Shown here: positions 1 through 12,651 of the stretch, piece after piece
Layout: each line of letters starts with the position of its first letter
How positions within the stretch are numbered: position 1 is the stretch's first letter
Notes under the pieces: generated by a model
What the model was told of the DNA's origin: nothing
What the model saw: only the letters and a program-made list of their open reading frames with translations
The model's database searches: none
DNA from: Amyelois transitella
Taxonomy: Eukaryota; Arthropoda; Insecta; Lepidoptera; Pyralidae
DNA length: 64,000 nucleotides
Assembly: GCF_032362555.1 (NCBI RefSeq)
Contig: NC_083513.1
Coordinates: forward strand, 3,348,001-3,412,000
Reading direction: 5' to 3'
Made by a program: the position numbers and the translations under genes

Positions 1-1924
1 AACCCAGTTCGAAATGGCCCATTAAAATGTAACGACTTCATTTATTTATTAGTAAGCCTCCTCAAAGGTGTATTTCTAGCTTTCGGTCTGTCAATCAACT
101 TGGGGCCAAAACACATTTTTGTTGTGTATGTACATATGTATATAACGCGATAACATTCGAACCTTTGGACTTAGTGATGGAATTAACATTCAGATAGCTA
201 AGATTGCTAGCCCATCGTTCATTCATTTGTTTTTCGTTGACAGGTTTGTTCATTATATAATGAACACACTTTTAAACTAGAAACATCTTTTCTCAACTAA
301 TTTACTTTTAAATATTAACATACTTTCTTAATATTATAAACTATAACTGACTTAATAACTTTCACAAACTTTTAGTAACTTTAAATCTCCTTACTTTTTA
401 TACATACAGTTACTTAAACTTATATTAAGTTTATGCCCCGCGAGACCGGGACGCGTGATTCGTTAAAATTAAGATTTATATTTATCTCTAAATAATTTTT
501 TAAACCAAGTTCAAACATATAAAAAGTTTCAAACATAAAATTAGTTTCATATGAAACCCTTTCAATTTCAAACTAATCACACGTATCTAACGAAATGCAA
601 AGTTGGCAAAACTAAATCTGACTTAAAACTGAATTCCCAACTTGGAATCAGTAAGTATGTTAAAAGATGTCAAGTCAAGCAAAGATACGAGTACTTCCTC
701 ATATTTTTTATGGTAATATAAGACTGATAAGTCATATAACGAAATATTCAACGTTTAAAAGTGCTTTAATCCTGTGAGCTTTATTCGAAATCAGATAGTC
801 TCATTAAACGTCTTTAACCCTATTTACTTACAACTGATAATACAACTGTATATTAAAAGGGGCCGTATTGCAAATATTAGTTTGGTACCATTTGGTACCA
901 GAACATTTTATATTATAACAACGATGAATGTGGGATTTGCGTATCGCACGCAATCGAGGACCGTAAGCCACTTTAAGTATTTCACTAAACCCGCCCAGGG
1001 GATTGCAAAATCTTTGCCCAGATCTCTTCAATGAAATTCAATTTCTTGCGATGCGCACATTTGTTTTTCTTTTTCCTTACCCCGTCTGTTTTATACGTAT
1101 TTTATCTTAATGGCACATGAGGTTGAGTTATCTTATTTTGAGAGGATCCCGACCGAACGGTTCAGTTGTCGATTTTATTTTTACTGAATTGAAGAATACT
1201 TTTTAGGATAAAAGAGAATTTAAATAGGATTATTTACCTTGGAATTTCCAAAGGGTGTTTTGTTACTAGCATGAAAATGGTATGTTTTTGAAATTAGACT
1301 TTTTTGAAAAAAGGATCTACCCAATGACATATACCTGACAGACCACGACCCAAGAGTGGTCAGGCCAGGCAACCCAAGATAATACAATCAGTGTAAAAAG
1401 TGTAATTGTTTGTTTATTTAAAATTATTACAATCTCTAGCAATTTAATAATTTGATAAAACACTAATTTAATCATATCTTAATAGATTATTGAATGCGGC
1501 GATAAGAGAGTTCTCTCTTCACGTGAGTAAATAATTTGAGTATTAGATACCTCTATTTTATTAACGTGCAAACTCATCACACTTGCCTGTAAAACCAAAG
1601 CAACGCGTAAAACTAGTTTTATTGCTAGTGGCCGCTTTATTATAGCCGTAAAGAGACCAAGTCGCCTCCACGCATATAAACATGAAGCCTCTGTCTTGTT
1701 AGGTAGTACGAGTAATTGCGTGCGTGAACTATAGCCAGTTTAACTTCAAATCTTTCCATCGTCACTTATTTCCACTTTACATCAAACACTTAAGAAATAT
1801 GGATAAATACTTTTCAGTTTCTGTACATCCAAGCATACATCAAAACTGCTGGTAGGTACATGATTTTATTTGTACAGATGCCGTACAATGGCGTCGGTAA
1901 CCTTTATGGAAGAATTTAACTCAT
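1..1924. other. AT-rich non-coding stretch
   Basis: I see no coding exon or complete repeat here. Short open frames such as 774-1034 have no recognisable domain, no codon signature and no splice context. A possible scrap of the LINE-tailed repeat lies near 205-225, where the words TTGCTAGCCCATCG occur. A 10-base word, TTTGGTACCA, is repeated back to back near 880-900. Confidence 0.5.
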
Positions 1925-1956
1925 AGAGGCGTGGTTTTATGTATGTATGTATGTAT
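1925..1956 (+). mobile_element. LINE 3' terminus only, with TATG tail
   Basis: The words GAGGCGTG and TTTTATG followed by repeated TATG match the last bases and microsatellite tail of the LINE copy ending at 42504. Only about 30 bases remain, so this would be an extremely 5'-truncated insertion. Confidence 0.45.
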
Positions 1957-1957
1957 T

Positions 1958-2168
1958 TAACTCATATTGGATCATGGTTACACAACCTAGTTGCCTGAAT
2001 GTGCGTGCAGGTTTCTCACATTGTTTTCCCTCACTGTAAGATCACCGTTTAGTATTCAAATAATGTACATAACTTAATCATTAGTGCATGGCTAAAGTGA
2101 GATTTGAACCTGTGCCTTTTTGCACATTACGCACCGGGTACCTTCCCGATTCGACCACCGACTTTCTA
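1958..2168 (-). mobile_element. tRNA-derived SINE, family A
   Basis: Read on the minus strand, the right end has a tRNA-like head with a box A-like TGGTCGAATCGGGAAGG and a box B-like GGTTCAAATCTCAC. The body continues leftwards. A second copy with the same order of words lies at 31865-32110 and a fragment at 61675-61760. The tRNA part is degenerate and is not a functional tRNA. The 3' end is not sharply defined. Confidence 0.6.
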
Positions 2169-2196
2169 AATGCAAGACACGACAACGCGCCCATCA

Positions 2197-2379
2197 TCAC
2201 TACATAGTATAAAACAAAGTCGCTATTTTAGTCTGTTTGTCTGTATGCTTAAATCTTTAAAATTACGCAACGGATTTTGATGCGGTTTTTTGTAACAGGT
2301 AGAGTGATTCAAAAGGAAGGTTTTTATGTATATTTTTTTCCGAATTTTGCACCCGTGCAAAGCCGGGGCGGGTCGCTAG
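2197..2379 (+). mobile_element. Helitron-like non-autonomous element, subfamily 1
   Basis: The element starts with TCACTACATAGTATAAAAC and ends with GGCGGGTCGCTAG. It is flanked by A on the left and T on the right, which is the Helitron insertion pattern (5'-TC, CTRR-3', between A and T). A GC-rich stem-forming stretch precedes the CTAG. A related copy lies at 3226-3411. There is no coding capacity. Confidence 0.7.
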
Positions 2380-2390
2380 TTATTAAATAA

Positions 2391-2520
2391 ATATTCATAC
2401 GTACAAACATAAAATCACGCCTCTCTACAGAGAGGCCGGCAGAGACTACATATTTCCACTAAACACGATTCCTGCATACTTCGCTTCATTCAAATTCGTA
2501 ACTCTCTTCATGCGAGCTCT
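2391..2520 (-). mobile_element. Old LINE 3' fragment
   Basis: On the minus strand this matches the 3' end of the LINE at 41694-42504, with recognisable words for AATCACGCCTC, GCAGAGACTAC, CTTTCCACT and AACTCTCTTCATGC. It is diverged and frame-broken, so it is an old 5'-truncated insertion. Confidence 0.6.
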
Positions 2521-3225
2521 TCAGTTTACTGAATATACATGTACAAAACATAATAAGCCTGTGTTCTCACATGCCACAAGCAACCTGTCGATACCCGAAC
2601 CCTCGTCAGTGACAGTTTGTGCTCACGCCATGAAATATCGTCGTTAGCACGGTGTTTCTCTTTTTAAAGCCATTTTCTAATGTAATGCTGTTGTGTTCGA
2701 TCGGGAAAGGTTGTTAATCATATACCTAACCTTATTTATACACACAATAAAATTTTGAATATGACCTTACAGTATTTAAAAGACCGGTGACTCTCTTTGG
2801 TCCCTAAGGGACAAACACGTGATTGTACTCGTATGTACTCGTATGTAATAAAATTAAAGTAATTTTCATTCTTTCTATATTCGGTCGACCACGTTCATAC
2901 ACTTTATTACATTTTCCCTATTACCTGCTATTGCAATGAAGATATTTTGTATTTAACCCATTAGGTACATTACCTACATAACTTGTTACACAAATACACG
3001 CCCAAAACTGTAAAAGAACTGACACAAGACACTTGAATGTGTATTACATACATTTTGGCAAAACACAACAAATCCACAGAGACAGCAAAAAGCAGAACAA
3101 GAGACAGACGGACACGTGAACAAAGTTTTGGCGTTGACATGGGTTTTACAACGGACATTCGGACATTTCCAGAGAATTAGTACAGGTGATTCGGTCTGAC
3201 ATTGTTTACGAAATTATTACAATAT
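2521..3225. other. Non-coding, no recognised feature
   Basis: I see no supportable gene. Around 2826-2847 the word GTACTCGTAT is repeated in tandem. The 62-codon open frame on the minus strand at 2970-3158 has no domain and no flanking splice sites that join it to anything. Confidence 0.45.
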
Positions 3226-3411
3226 TCACTACGAGTACATAGTATAAAACATAGTCGCTTCCCTCGTCTGTCCTTCTGTATGTATGCTTAGATCGTGTAA
3301 ATTACACGACGGATTAAGTTGCTGCTTTTTAATAGATGGAGTGATTCAATAGGAAGATTTATATCAATAAATGCTACTCGTGCGAAGCCGGGGCGGGTCG
3401 CTGATCGCTAG
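3226..3411 (+). mobile_element. Helitron-like non-autonomous element, subfamily 1
   Basis: It is the second copy of the element at 2197-2379. It starts TCACTACGAGTACATAG and ends in CTAG followed by T. The 3' end carries a small internal duplication (GTCGCTGATCGCTAG), so the terminal GTCGCT word occurs twice. Confidence 0.65.
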
Positions 3412-3423
3412 TGTAAAATAATA

Positions 3424-3545
3424 AATCTATAATAAAACTTTATTGCCAAATAAAAGACTCACAACACAGTACAAATTATTTAACATAAAGAAAACACAAA
3501 AAATAGACAATAGCTTATTCATAATAAATAACAGACACTATTTGA
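3424..3545. repeat. Diverged dispersed repeat with TTTATTGCC end
   Basis: The words ATAATAAAACTTTATTGCCA at its left edge resemble the left edge of a repeat at 16165-16280 (ATAAAACTCTTTATTGCACC). This form is typical of antisense 3' ends of retroposons. I cannot define its other end or its family. Confidence 0.3.
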
Positions 3546-3851
3546 AATAAAATAACTAAAAGCAGAAAGAAAAACATAAGAAGTAAAATTTTGAGTTTTC
3601 TTAGCCATAGTTTTCACAGACGACTTGTTGTGGATTTGGATGTCTTGTGGATTCTTATAATAACTGTTTGGTCGATATTGGACGATTCTACTTTAGAAAT
3701 CATAGTCTGGTTTGGACAGATTCTACTTAAGACAGATCTTATGCAATACTAATTAATAATGATTTCATTATAACGTCGTTAAAAATTATTATGCGTGCTG
3801 ATCCTTTTAGACGAGGGGACGTGCGGATCTGCGAAATAATGCAAGTGTCTA

Positions 3852-4000
3852 GCCCTTCTTCCTACTCGTATTAATATTATAAATGCGAAAGTGTGTAAAA
3901 ATTTGTACGTTTGCTACTGTTCTTTCACGCAAAAATTACTGAACGGCTTTCTGTAAAACTTTGCAGTTATTCTTATAGCTTTGAAGACATTTACATTGAA
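3852..4000 (+). mobile_element. Helitron-like 5' part, subfamily 2
   Basis: TCCTACTCGTATTAATATTA followed by ATAAATGCGAAAGTGTGT and TTTCACGCAAAAATTACTGAACGG matches the 5' half of the well-preserved Helitron-like copies at 59165-59369 and elsewhere. The 3' hairpin and CTAG are missing. Confidence 0.55.
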
Positions 4001-4491
4001 ATAACATAATAGGTTAAAATGTATAATAGAGATTTAAGGCGGACGAATTCTCAGGCAACACCTAGTACAATATAAAAATAACACGAAATGTTTTATTACA
4101 AAATATGAGCACTACAGCGTTCCTCTTAAATTTGAATACTGCCACATAAGCCTTCTTAAAATGGCGCTGAAAGCCAACAAATCTCAGATGCGATCTAATT
4201 AAATGAGCGCAAAATTGGCGAACAAAGAAAGTCGTGGCTTCTCTGGCGAAACTTAAATTAGAATACGCGATGTCATACAAATTTCACTTGGTTCAGACCA
4301 ATTTGCTGAAGTTTGAAATTCGATAGTCGTTCTTACCGATTGTAAGAAGAGATGATGTTAGAAATACGTACAGTTCACTACATATTTTCTACGTGGCTCA
4401 CTACGTACTCGTACCAGTATACAATATTCTTGGCAAAATGTTTGTCATTTCAGTGTAAGTAGGTGTGTAATATAGCTTTTAATATGATATA

Positions 4492-4752
4492 ACATACATA
4501 CATATCATCACGTCTATATCCCTTGCGGGGTAGACCAAGAACCAACAGTCTTGAAAAGACTGAAAGGCCACGTTCAGCTGTTTGGCTTAATGTTAGAATT
4601 GAGATTCAAATAGTGACAGGTTTCTAACCCATCGCCTAAAAGAAGGATCTCAAGTATGTAAGCCGATCCCTTAGTCGTCTCTTACGACATACATGGGAGA
4701 GAGATGGAGTAATCCTATTCTTTTTTCGTTGGTGCCGGGAACCACACGGCAC
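4492..4752 (-). mobile_element. LINE-tailed SINE-like repeat, near full length
   Basis: Read on the minus strand it starts GTGCCGTGTGGTTCCCGGCA and runs through CTAAGGGATCGGCTTACA, a 7-bp hairpin CAGTCTTTTCAAGACTG, CTACCCCGCAAGGGATATAG and ACGTGATGATATGTATGTAT. This is the most frequent repeat of the window, with about 18 copies or fragments. Its 3' end resembles the LINE 3' end, so the LINE reverse transcriptase may have moved it. It has no coding potential. Confidence 0.7.
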
Positions 4753-7309
4753 TGATATGATATAAATAAAAAATATGATATAAAAATGGGATAATGTTTG
4801 TTTACGAATCTTTTTTTAATAAAATGGTGCACAATTTTCAGATAATCTAGTTTGTTGTCAAGATTTTAAAATTTTGTTCTGTGAACCTATTAGGTTACTG
4901 CGAGTTTAACATTTTCAAACAAGTAGAGCAAGTAAACGCGAATTTGCATGGAATTGCATTGCATTGTATTAGTTCCATCGAGTTACAACTAATGGGCGCT
5001 GATAAACCAAATACTCTTAAATTATAAAGTCTATACAAGGAATTTGGACCGTAAGACTCAATGGCATACTTACCGTGCCAAACAGGCAAAATGCGAAAGT
5101 CTAAATAATATGACGATACAATAGTTTACGTCAATTTGCACAACTTCGTCTGGAGCAATGTAAAACGGAATACTAAAAGAGCACTTAGCACACAGTTAGT
5201 GGAACGAAGGAAATGCCTAACATCTTTTATCAAGAATACACAGCGAGTATTTTGTGTTCTATTAAATTTGCTCTCTTTCTTGTCAATGTAAAATGTCAAT
5301 ATTTTTCTTGTAAAAACCTACTAAAGCTCGTTTCTTTCAATTTTCCGTCTACATTTTATGGCTTACATCGATATTTATAAGGCCATTTGTAACCATAAAA
5401 ATGACCTCAGAATTAACATAAGAAACCCTTTTAATTTTTTTTAAGACAAGGGCTCAACATGTTTACGTAATAAATAAATAAAAAATTCAGTTTAATGCAC
5501 AAAAGGGTGCAAGGGGGTACAAGGATTTTAAAGAAAATTAAATAAGGTGAAACGCAAAAGGCTGCCTTATCGCGTAAAATAAATATATTTTGTACTCAGT
5601 AAATGTATTTTTTTTTTGCTGCAAAGTCGCATCTTTGTTCTAATAAAAGTAGACAAAGTCCTTTCTTGTAAAACAGATACCACGTTTACTCTTACTATGA
5701 CGTAGAGAACAAACATTTTTTAAAAAATTATAGATTTATCTACTTATTTCAATATAATATTTCAAACAGTGTCTTTGATTTCAATTTAACTCAAAATTTT
5801 ACAAAATTCCGACTTTGGTCATTTCCGTCACACCATATTCGATAAAGTTATATCCCAAAAGTTCCATTAGATTGTCCTATCCCATTAGGGACACATGTTT
5901 TTCATGACCTTTAGTGAAAAGGAGAAATCTTATTCCTATGCAATATTAGAGGCACAAGTAAGTTTCACTGAACACAATTCCTACAATACGGTGCGGGCGT
6001 GCGATAATGGAACGGCACCACAGTCAGAGATTCAGACTTTTAAGAGGTGAAAATAGTTTTCACATCATATCGCACTTTCCATGTAAGATATTTTAATTTT
6101 ATCCTTAGTGGAGTAGTTAACCAGTCTGCTGTATCGCATTCGATTTCCAAGACGATTTTATGTATTGTAGGTACTTGTTTTCCTTAGATACCTACTCATT
6201 CCCTCTTTAAATTATCTCCATAAATTTTAAATAACTTAAGATTTCCATAATATAACCAACTTATGGCTGTTTGGTTTTTACGCTTTTTTAAGCTAGACTG
6301 GACAGATTTTGAATGGATTTTGTAGGAATATAGTTAACAGCTGTTGCCCGCTGTTTCGCTCACGGACATTGTTGTTGTGTTCATAAAAGGCATAAGATAC
6401 TCATGTTCTTTGGATAATTTTCGCTCGCGAATTCGTACGCACAATGTCCCATTTTTCCGTTCCCGTGGCAATTTTGGGAACAGATAATATTTATAATTAC
6501 ATAGCATTTCCCGCGGTTATGCGCGCCCGGTTCATAGTCAATCCCGCGGGAACATACATTCCTTTTTTTCGGTATTAAAGACACCCATGTCCTTCTCAGT
6601 TCCATAGTTTATTTTTGACCTCTTCATGCTTTTTCCTCTCGGCGAAAATTGATTTTTTGCATTTACATTTTTTGTATACAGTTAGAGCCGCGGAGATTTG
6701 AAGTAATATAATTTTTACTTTGCAAAACATAAAAATATCTTCTTTCAAAAATAAATCTTTTGTTCTTCAAAAATTAATTTATAAATGTGTTAGACAAAAA
6801 ATTTTTAGTCAAATCGATTGTCGTAATAAATCGCATCGGTAACTTAATAATTCAACGCTTTATGAGCTGTCAGAATTGCAATAAATGGTTGGACATGGTA
6901 TAATCTTTAAATTTTACATCACAATCTAATCCAATCCAATGCATATTACACATAGGTAGGTATGTGGTCAATGTGACATAAGGTAGGACGAGTCATGACG
7001 ACAGATAAGGCCATTGTCTGTGCGATGTTCGCTGCTCACAATGGCACAAAAGACGACAAACAACTCGACCGCCATCATAGAACCCGCATTATGCACAGAT
7101 CAAACTCTTAGTGTATGAACTAAGAAGGTACACTTCAAAGTATTAAGAACTTGAAAATTCCCATACTTAAAAGAAGAATTCCAAGTTTAAAAGCCAATAT
7201 TTTTTACAATATAAGAAAAGGAGCTAACACACACTATGATTGTCTATGAGTTCTCTTCACTACCAGCCGGCGTTAATTTAAAGTATCTATTAAGAACTTA
7301 AAAATCATG
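4753..7309. other. Non-coding, no recognised feature
   Basis: The sequence is AT-rich with no coding exon I can support. Open frames at 4895-5089 and 6381-6605 (minus) lack domains and splice context. A slightly GC-richer patch near 6420-6560 contains CGCGAATTCG and CCCGCGG words; its role is unknown. Confidence 0.45.
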
Positions 7310-7390
7310 CAATGCATGCAATACAGTCTTTTCAAGAAAGTTGGCTCCGTTTACCTCGTAAGGGATGTATAATGTTTGCATACATATGAT
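7310..7390 (+). mobile_element. LINE-tailed SINE-like repeat, 3' fragment
   Basis: CAGTCTTTTCAAGAAAGTTG, GGCTCCGTTTACCTCGTAAG and GGATGTATAATG match the hairpin and 3' end of the repeat in plus orientation. The 5' two thirds are missing. Confidence 0.5.
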
Positions 7391-7417
7391 AACCGTATGG
7401 AGAAGGACCAAAAGGTA

Positions 7418-7447
7418 TTTAACGGCGGAGCAGCGGGCGAAAGCTAG
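7418..7447 (+). mobile_element. Helitron-like 3' end remnant
   Basis: GGCGGAGCAGCGGGCGAAAG followed by CTAG and T is the 3' hairpin and terminus of a Helitron-like element. No 5' end is visible to its left. Confidence 0.4.
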
Positions 7448-7451
7448 TTAT

Positions 7452-9888
7452 GTACATATGTTTCTGGGGGGAACAATTCAGTACAGTTTATGTTTAACAG
7501 CATTACACGTGTGCTTTGATTTGTGTAGTTAAACTATATGAGTCATTTCCTTTTCAATAAGTTCGTAAACAGTAACGCCTTTTTAGTACAAACAATATTA
7601 TCATTATCGTTTTCGCAGAAGCGATCATATAAAAAACATTTGCATGATGAATACAAATAGGCGATATAAATAGTTTGATTCTAGCTAAAGTGTGTTTACA
7701 TTACTGAGTATATGATTATTTTATCAATAGTCGTTGGCTGCGAACCAATACATATATCGTGAGCACTTGACATTTTTTATGAAATTGTGAATATCTTCAA
7801 AATTACTAAGCCGATTTTAAATTCCCCACCAACTTAAAATTATATTATTTAAAATTAATTTATTGACACATTCTTGCTATTTCATCAAAATCAAACTATC
7901 GATTCGAAAGTTACCGTGTTACAAACAACTTACAAAAATGCATTTTCGCCCAAAGTTGATTCTTCTCGACCTCAGTCGCTTTGCTCGGTTGGTGAAAAAG
8001 GAACGCTTAATATCAATGCAAGTACGCACACATCACACACAGCATATTTATTACTTTATTCAATACAAAATAAACCCTTTTCTCTCTGTAAATTTAATCT
8101 AAAATCGTGTTTCTTAAAACATTATTTGCAGTAGAAGTTGATTTCAGAGCAAGGGTAGCGTAGCCAACAACTTGCCAAACACCTGAACGTAGATCCGACT
8201 GTTTGCTTTGATTTCACTCACATCTCCGCAACTAAGGATAAAAGGAACTTTGTTATATCCCGGTCTGGTCGGAGCTAGACGGGAATTTTATGGATAAGTG
8301 CCGCGAAACGAGATTGCAATTGAATGTGGACTGTGATACTCGGAATCCATTCATGATAATCTGTATTTACTTAGATACTATTTATAATGTACATAGATGT
8401 TTTTAGAACTTACGGGGTCAAGTAAGTCAAGCCTTATAGATACTATAAACAATCAATTAATAAAACATTGGATATGTATGTGATATTTAGATATCTGATG
8501 GAGATGCTGTCTAGAAATAAATATCCAAAAATTAGATGGTAATGCACATTTTTTTATTAATTAATGAAATATGTTCTAAAATGTTATTATTATCTGTCTG
8601 TCTGTTTCTTTAAGTATCGCGCAAAAAGTCCCGGGTCTATTACAATGAAACTAGATCAAATTGTGCCTACTTTAACATAGTACTTATATTAACTAACTAG
8701 TACCTACTATTTTTATTATTTTAGCTTTTTGTGAATTTTGAGTTTTAGACGTTTTAAAAAATTATTTGACATCTGAGAGACAATAGTAAACTAAAGTCCG
8801 ATGTTGCAGACTTCTAGCAAAACACAAAGATCAACACTAAATCTAAAACTTTAACTAAAGTCTAGCATGCGCTGCAGCAGTGGTGCTATGCAACAAAACA
8901 CCGCCATCCCTAGAAATGAAGCTCTCTCAGATCGTACCGTGAGAATTAAAAAAAGATCTATCATCGAGAAACTTAAAATTCAAGAATTCTGATTAGAACA
9001 TGAAAAGTTTTAATTTATGCTTTTTTGTCATATTTCCTAATTACGAACACTTATTGTTAATTTCCCACATTAAAATGATTTCTATTGTTGTTATTGAAGA
9101 GCGGGATCTCCTAACTCAGGTAATTCTTTACTTAAAAGGAGATCTCGGTCACAAATATGTTTGATCTAAGTTGGTACAGAAATAAAGAAATTATTTATTT
9201 ATTTATTCTATTCTTTCGCTTTGAAATATTCATTCAGTGCGTGCGGTGGCGTTCTACATAAAATGCAGCGAGTTTATCAACAATTTTTTAATAAGGTGAA
9301 TGTATTATTTTTCGTCTATTTCTCTCTTCTGTTCCGTTATCCAGATTTAAAAAGAGAAAATAATGACATTTTCACATAGACATAAGATACGGTTATGTCA
9401 GCAAAAGCTACCAGTTCCCGTCGACAATGTCTATTGTTTTGAACGCCACATACGATCTTTATATCACAATACCTACTTAGTAAGTCTTGTTTCAATAAAA
9501 AGTTTAACCTTTCATCCCGGAAAAAGTTCACAAGCGCGCAAATGCTAGTTTAAAGTATTTTAGAGCTTTACGTTTGAATTGTAAATGTTTTTGTGTACAT
9601 TGCAACATTGTTCAGTCCGAAAACATTCCGACGTGTTCCAACTAAAACGCTCTCGACTTCAAGCACGCGTTAACCCCTGAGAAATGTTTGTGTTGATTTC
9701 AGTCAGATACTGCCAATTGCATGACTTAACATCTGTGTGTGCCGTGTTGTTTCTAGTACTTTAGAATTAAGTATTCTATACTTGACCAATATGATGACCT
9801 ATACTACCTATACTTGCACGAAACTTAGATAACATTTTTTTTCTCTCTCATATATGTAGCCCAAAATTTATATACTTTAAATTATTTG
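7452..9888. other. Non-coding, no recognised feature
   Basis: There are no supportable exons. Two overlapping open frames near 7863-8134 are in AT-rich sequence without domains or splice context. The sequence holds short CTGT and TTTA simple repeats near 8598 and 9196. Confidence 0.45.
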
Positions 9889-9891
9889 ATA

Positions 9892-10088
9892 CTAGAGGCC
9901 GCCCGCGACTTCGTCCGCATGGAAACCCTATCAATCCCGCGGGAACTCTGGGATAAAAAGTAGCCTATGTGTTATTCTGGGTCTTCAGCTACCTACATAC
10001 CAAATTTCATGGTAATCGGTTCAGTAGTTTTTGCGTGAAAGAGTAACAAACATCCATACAAACTTTCGCCTTTATAATAATAGTAGGA
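9892..10088 (-). mobile_element. Helitron-like non-autonomous element, subfamily 2, young copy
   Basis: On the minus strand it starts TCCTACTATTATTATAAAGG and ends GCGGGCGGCCTCTAG, with A before and T after, as expected for Helitron insertion. A GC-rich stem (GCGGACGAAGTCGCGGGC) precedes the CTAG. It is nearly identical to copies at 28366-28570 and 59165-59369, differing by an 8-bp CATCCATA duplication and a few bases. There are no open reading frames, so rolling-circle transposase would come from elsewhere. Confidence 0.85.
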
Positions 10089-10371
10089 TATTGTCTACAT
10101 TACGAATGCCATAATTGGCATACATATTAGTTCTTTATTTTTCTATGTAAATGTTCTTTCTGTATGCGGTTGGTGATCCTACTTAATACATAAAAGAACC
10201 TCACCAAGACTCTCTTACTTTTCCACCGCTACCGTGAAAGGTGACTAAATAAAGAAGCACCATAATCTAGTGCAAGCTTTACTTGTAAATGTGAGCCAGC
10301 CAACTGCATCTCTTCCCACGCACATTGTTAAGGTTTATCAAAGTAAAGACATAGATTTGTAATTCTTCTTT

Positions 10372-10525
10372 TAGATAATGGGTTAACCACTACTACCAGA
10401 CACTATCTGAATCTCAATTCATCATTAAGCCTGGATGGCTTAACGTATCTAATAGACTTGTTACTATTGGCTCTGTATACCTCGTAAGGGATAAAGATAA
10501 GAATATGTGTTTGTGTGTGTGTAAC
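10372..10525 (+). mobile_element. LINE-tailed SINE-like repeat, 5'-truncated
   Basis: The words ATCTGAATCTCAATTCATCA, TTAAGCC and TTGGCTCTGTATACCTCGTA followed by AGGGATAAAGATAAG match the central and 3' parts of the repeat in plus orientation. The hairpin region is altered. A TG-rich tail follows. Confidence 0.55.
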
Positions 10526-11607
10526 TATTTCAAATGATAACGAAGCCTTAAATAAAATTTACGTCCCTTAACTTGAGAAACATAAATCCTAGTTAGTTAT
10601 ACTACTTCAAACAACAAATAGGAGCTTACTCGTTATAAACAAACTGACAACCGGCAGAAGCTTTGTGCGCCGAAATACCCACCTAGCAATAAATCTTAGA
10701 AACAAACTCGCCTGTCGATACAGTTTTCAGAAAAGCTGTGGTTTGATTGATAGCGATTCTATAATACAATATAATAATATAAGCGTGATAAGTACTTGTA
10801 CCAATCTCTCTGCCATTCGCATAACTAGTTATGCAACATTCGCGCTGTCTGTCAAATCTGCGGCGTCTTCTGTTTTCAAAATATCATGCATATCTTTAAA
10901 CACATGAAGCCAGGTTTTCTTCGGCGTGCTCCTTTGTCCTAGAGAAGGCGTGAGCAGGCATTTTCATCTAGATAGTCTCCAGGCTTCCTCCGGTTTCAAG
11001 CCTTCGCAAAACGTGACCGTACTGACGTGGGCGGCTCCCTTGCACTTTTTCCACTACGTCACGGAAGACTCACTCGTATTAAAAGTACTATTAGCTAATA
11101 GTCGAGTTACCCGTGTTTGCTTGTGTGAGTGTTTTTTTTTACTGTCTTTAATTCTATAATTTCAATCGAACCTCAGTTTCGCGGTCGCTTTTTACACCAT
11201 GTTTTTTTTCTGGTCACGTGACCACTCCCACATCTGTCTCTTTGATGTCTTACACATCTGTCTCTTTCATAGGATAGGTACCAAATATTTAAGACTTAAG
11301 TATTTAAGCACTTGAAAGATAAGATGTCACAGTGGTGATTGTGAAACTAGCGATGCAAAACGACACATTATTCCTATAATTTCAAGTACATTAGAGCATT
11401 TCTATTGTTTTATAGTCGGTATGTCGATTTCTGTTATCTCCTCATGCTTTATCGCTTTCCGCTATCTTCTAATGACTAGCAGTTGACAACTATTTAGTCT
11501 TTCGAAACTATGTTTGCTGGCCCGGGCAGCTCGCATTGTTCCGACTCTCATACAATAGACCCATCGAAATCTTAGTTCAGCTATTTGAAATTACTCGGTT
11601 CAATCCA
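10526..11607. other. Non-coding, with one GC-richer islet
   Basis: The segment about 10920-11065 is GC-richer than its surroundings and is open in more than one frame on both strands, but no frame resembles a known domain and I could not link it by splice sites. It may be an old repeat or a conserved non-coding block. The rest is AT-rich. Confidence 0.35.
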
Positions 11608-11783
11608 TACTAATATTATAAGTAGAAAGGATTAATAATAATCTAATCAACCGACTTTGATGCATATAACTAAGGTAAGTTAAAAAGAGTGTGTGTTCAA
11701 ACCGCGGGTGTCCGATTAAATTCCACGAGAAATTTGTATTTCGCACTTATACACAGGTATATGAACCATCATACACTTCTTAT

Positions 11784-11966
11784 ATATAAAAGTGGACACT
11801 GACTGACTGATTGACTAACATATCAACGCACAGCCAAAACTCGTGGGTCTTGAGATTTGAAAGCTGGAATTTGCTAGAAGGAGTTCACTATAGAGAGGAT
11901 TTTCCAAAACAGGATATACCTATTTTCCTTTTTAACGCGGGCGGAGCCGCGGGCATCTCTTGTTAA
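11784..11966 (+). mobile_element. Helitron-like or related short element
   Basis: TATATATAAAAGTGGACACT, GACTGACTGA, an ACGCACAGCC word and a GC-rich 3' stem CGCGGGCGGAGCCGCGGGCA are shared in part with the elements at 59702-60145 and with Helitron 3' hairpins. The terminal CTAG is replaced by CTCTTG, so the end is decayed. Confidence 0.45.
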
Positions 11967-12184
11967 TCATAACGATGCGCACATTCATATTTTTCTGAAT
12001 AAAATGACTTCGTTAAAATTGAAGTATCAGTTATCCTCATAGTTCTGTATATGAAAAACATTTTGTAAGTACTCCTTAACATAATTTGTCAGGACTTTTT
12101 AAATAATTTCATATTCCAACCAGCTTTATACCGAGCAGAATTATAATTTGTTTAATTTAAATTTGTAATATGAAAAATTTTCTC

Positions 12185-12640
12185 TAATTTTGAATTTATT
12201 TTATTTATTTATTTATTCTTTATTGTAACAATTACAATTTGTAAAGTACAATAGGCGGACTTAATGCTAATAGCATTATCTAACAGTCTACCATTGGGTT
12301 AAGCAGAGAACCTTTGTGTGGGTGATAATAAAAATTTATAATAAACATACTTACTATACCATTTATACTATAAACCTATACTTAATATATACATATATAT
12401 ACCCATAAACTACACATACATACATATATAAATATATATATACATATATATATTTGCAGCAGATTACATACAGAGATTATTTACTCTCTCATGACTGAGC
12501 CAGAAACAACTGGACCACGTGCGACTTAAAACTGGCGCGGCTCAGAGAAGCTTGAACGGAATCGGGAAGTGCATTCCAAAGTCCATTTATATTTGTAGGA
12601 AGTAAACTACACGAATACCCCAGACGTTTAGCTTACATGG
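12185..12640. repeat. Probable antisense LINE 3' region with AT microsatellite
   Basis: TTTATTTATTTATTCTTTAT, ATAGGCGGACTTAATGCTAA and GGGAAGTGCATTCCAAAGTC are words I associate with old lepidopteran retroposon 3' regions. An interrupted (TATA/CATA)n microsatellite lies at about 12385-12452. No reverse transcriptase frame survives. The family is uncertain. Confidence 0.35.
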
Positions 12641-12651
12641 AATACGAATCC

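Noticed and set aside
10926..11159. 77-codon plus-strand frame in a GC-richer patch
   Set aside because: The patch is open on both strands, no frame resembles a known domain, and no convincing splice sites connect it to other exons.
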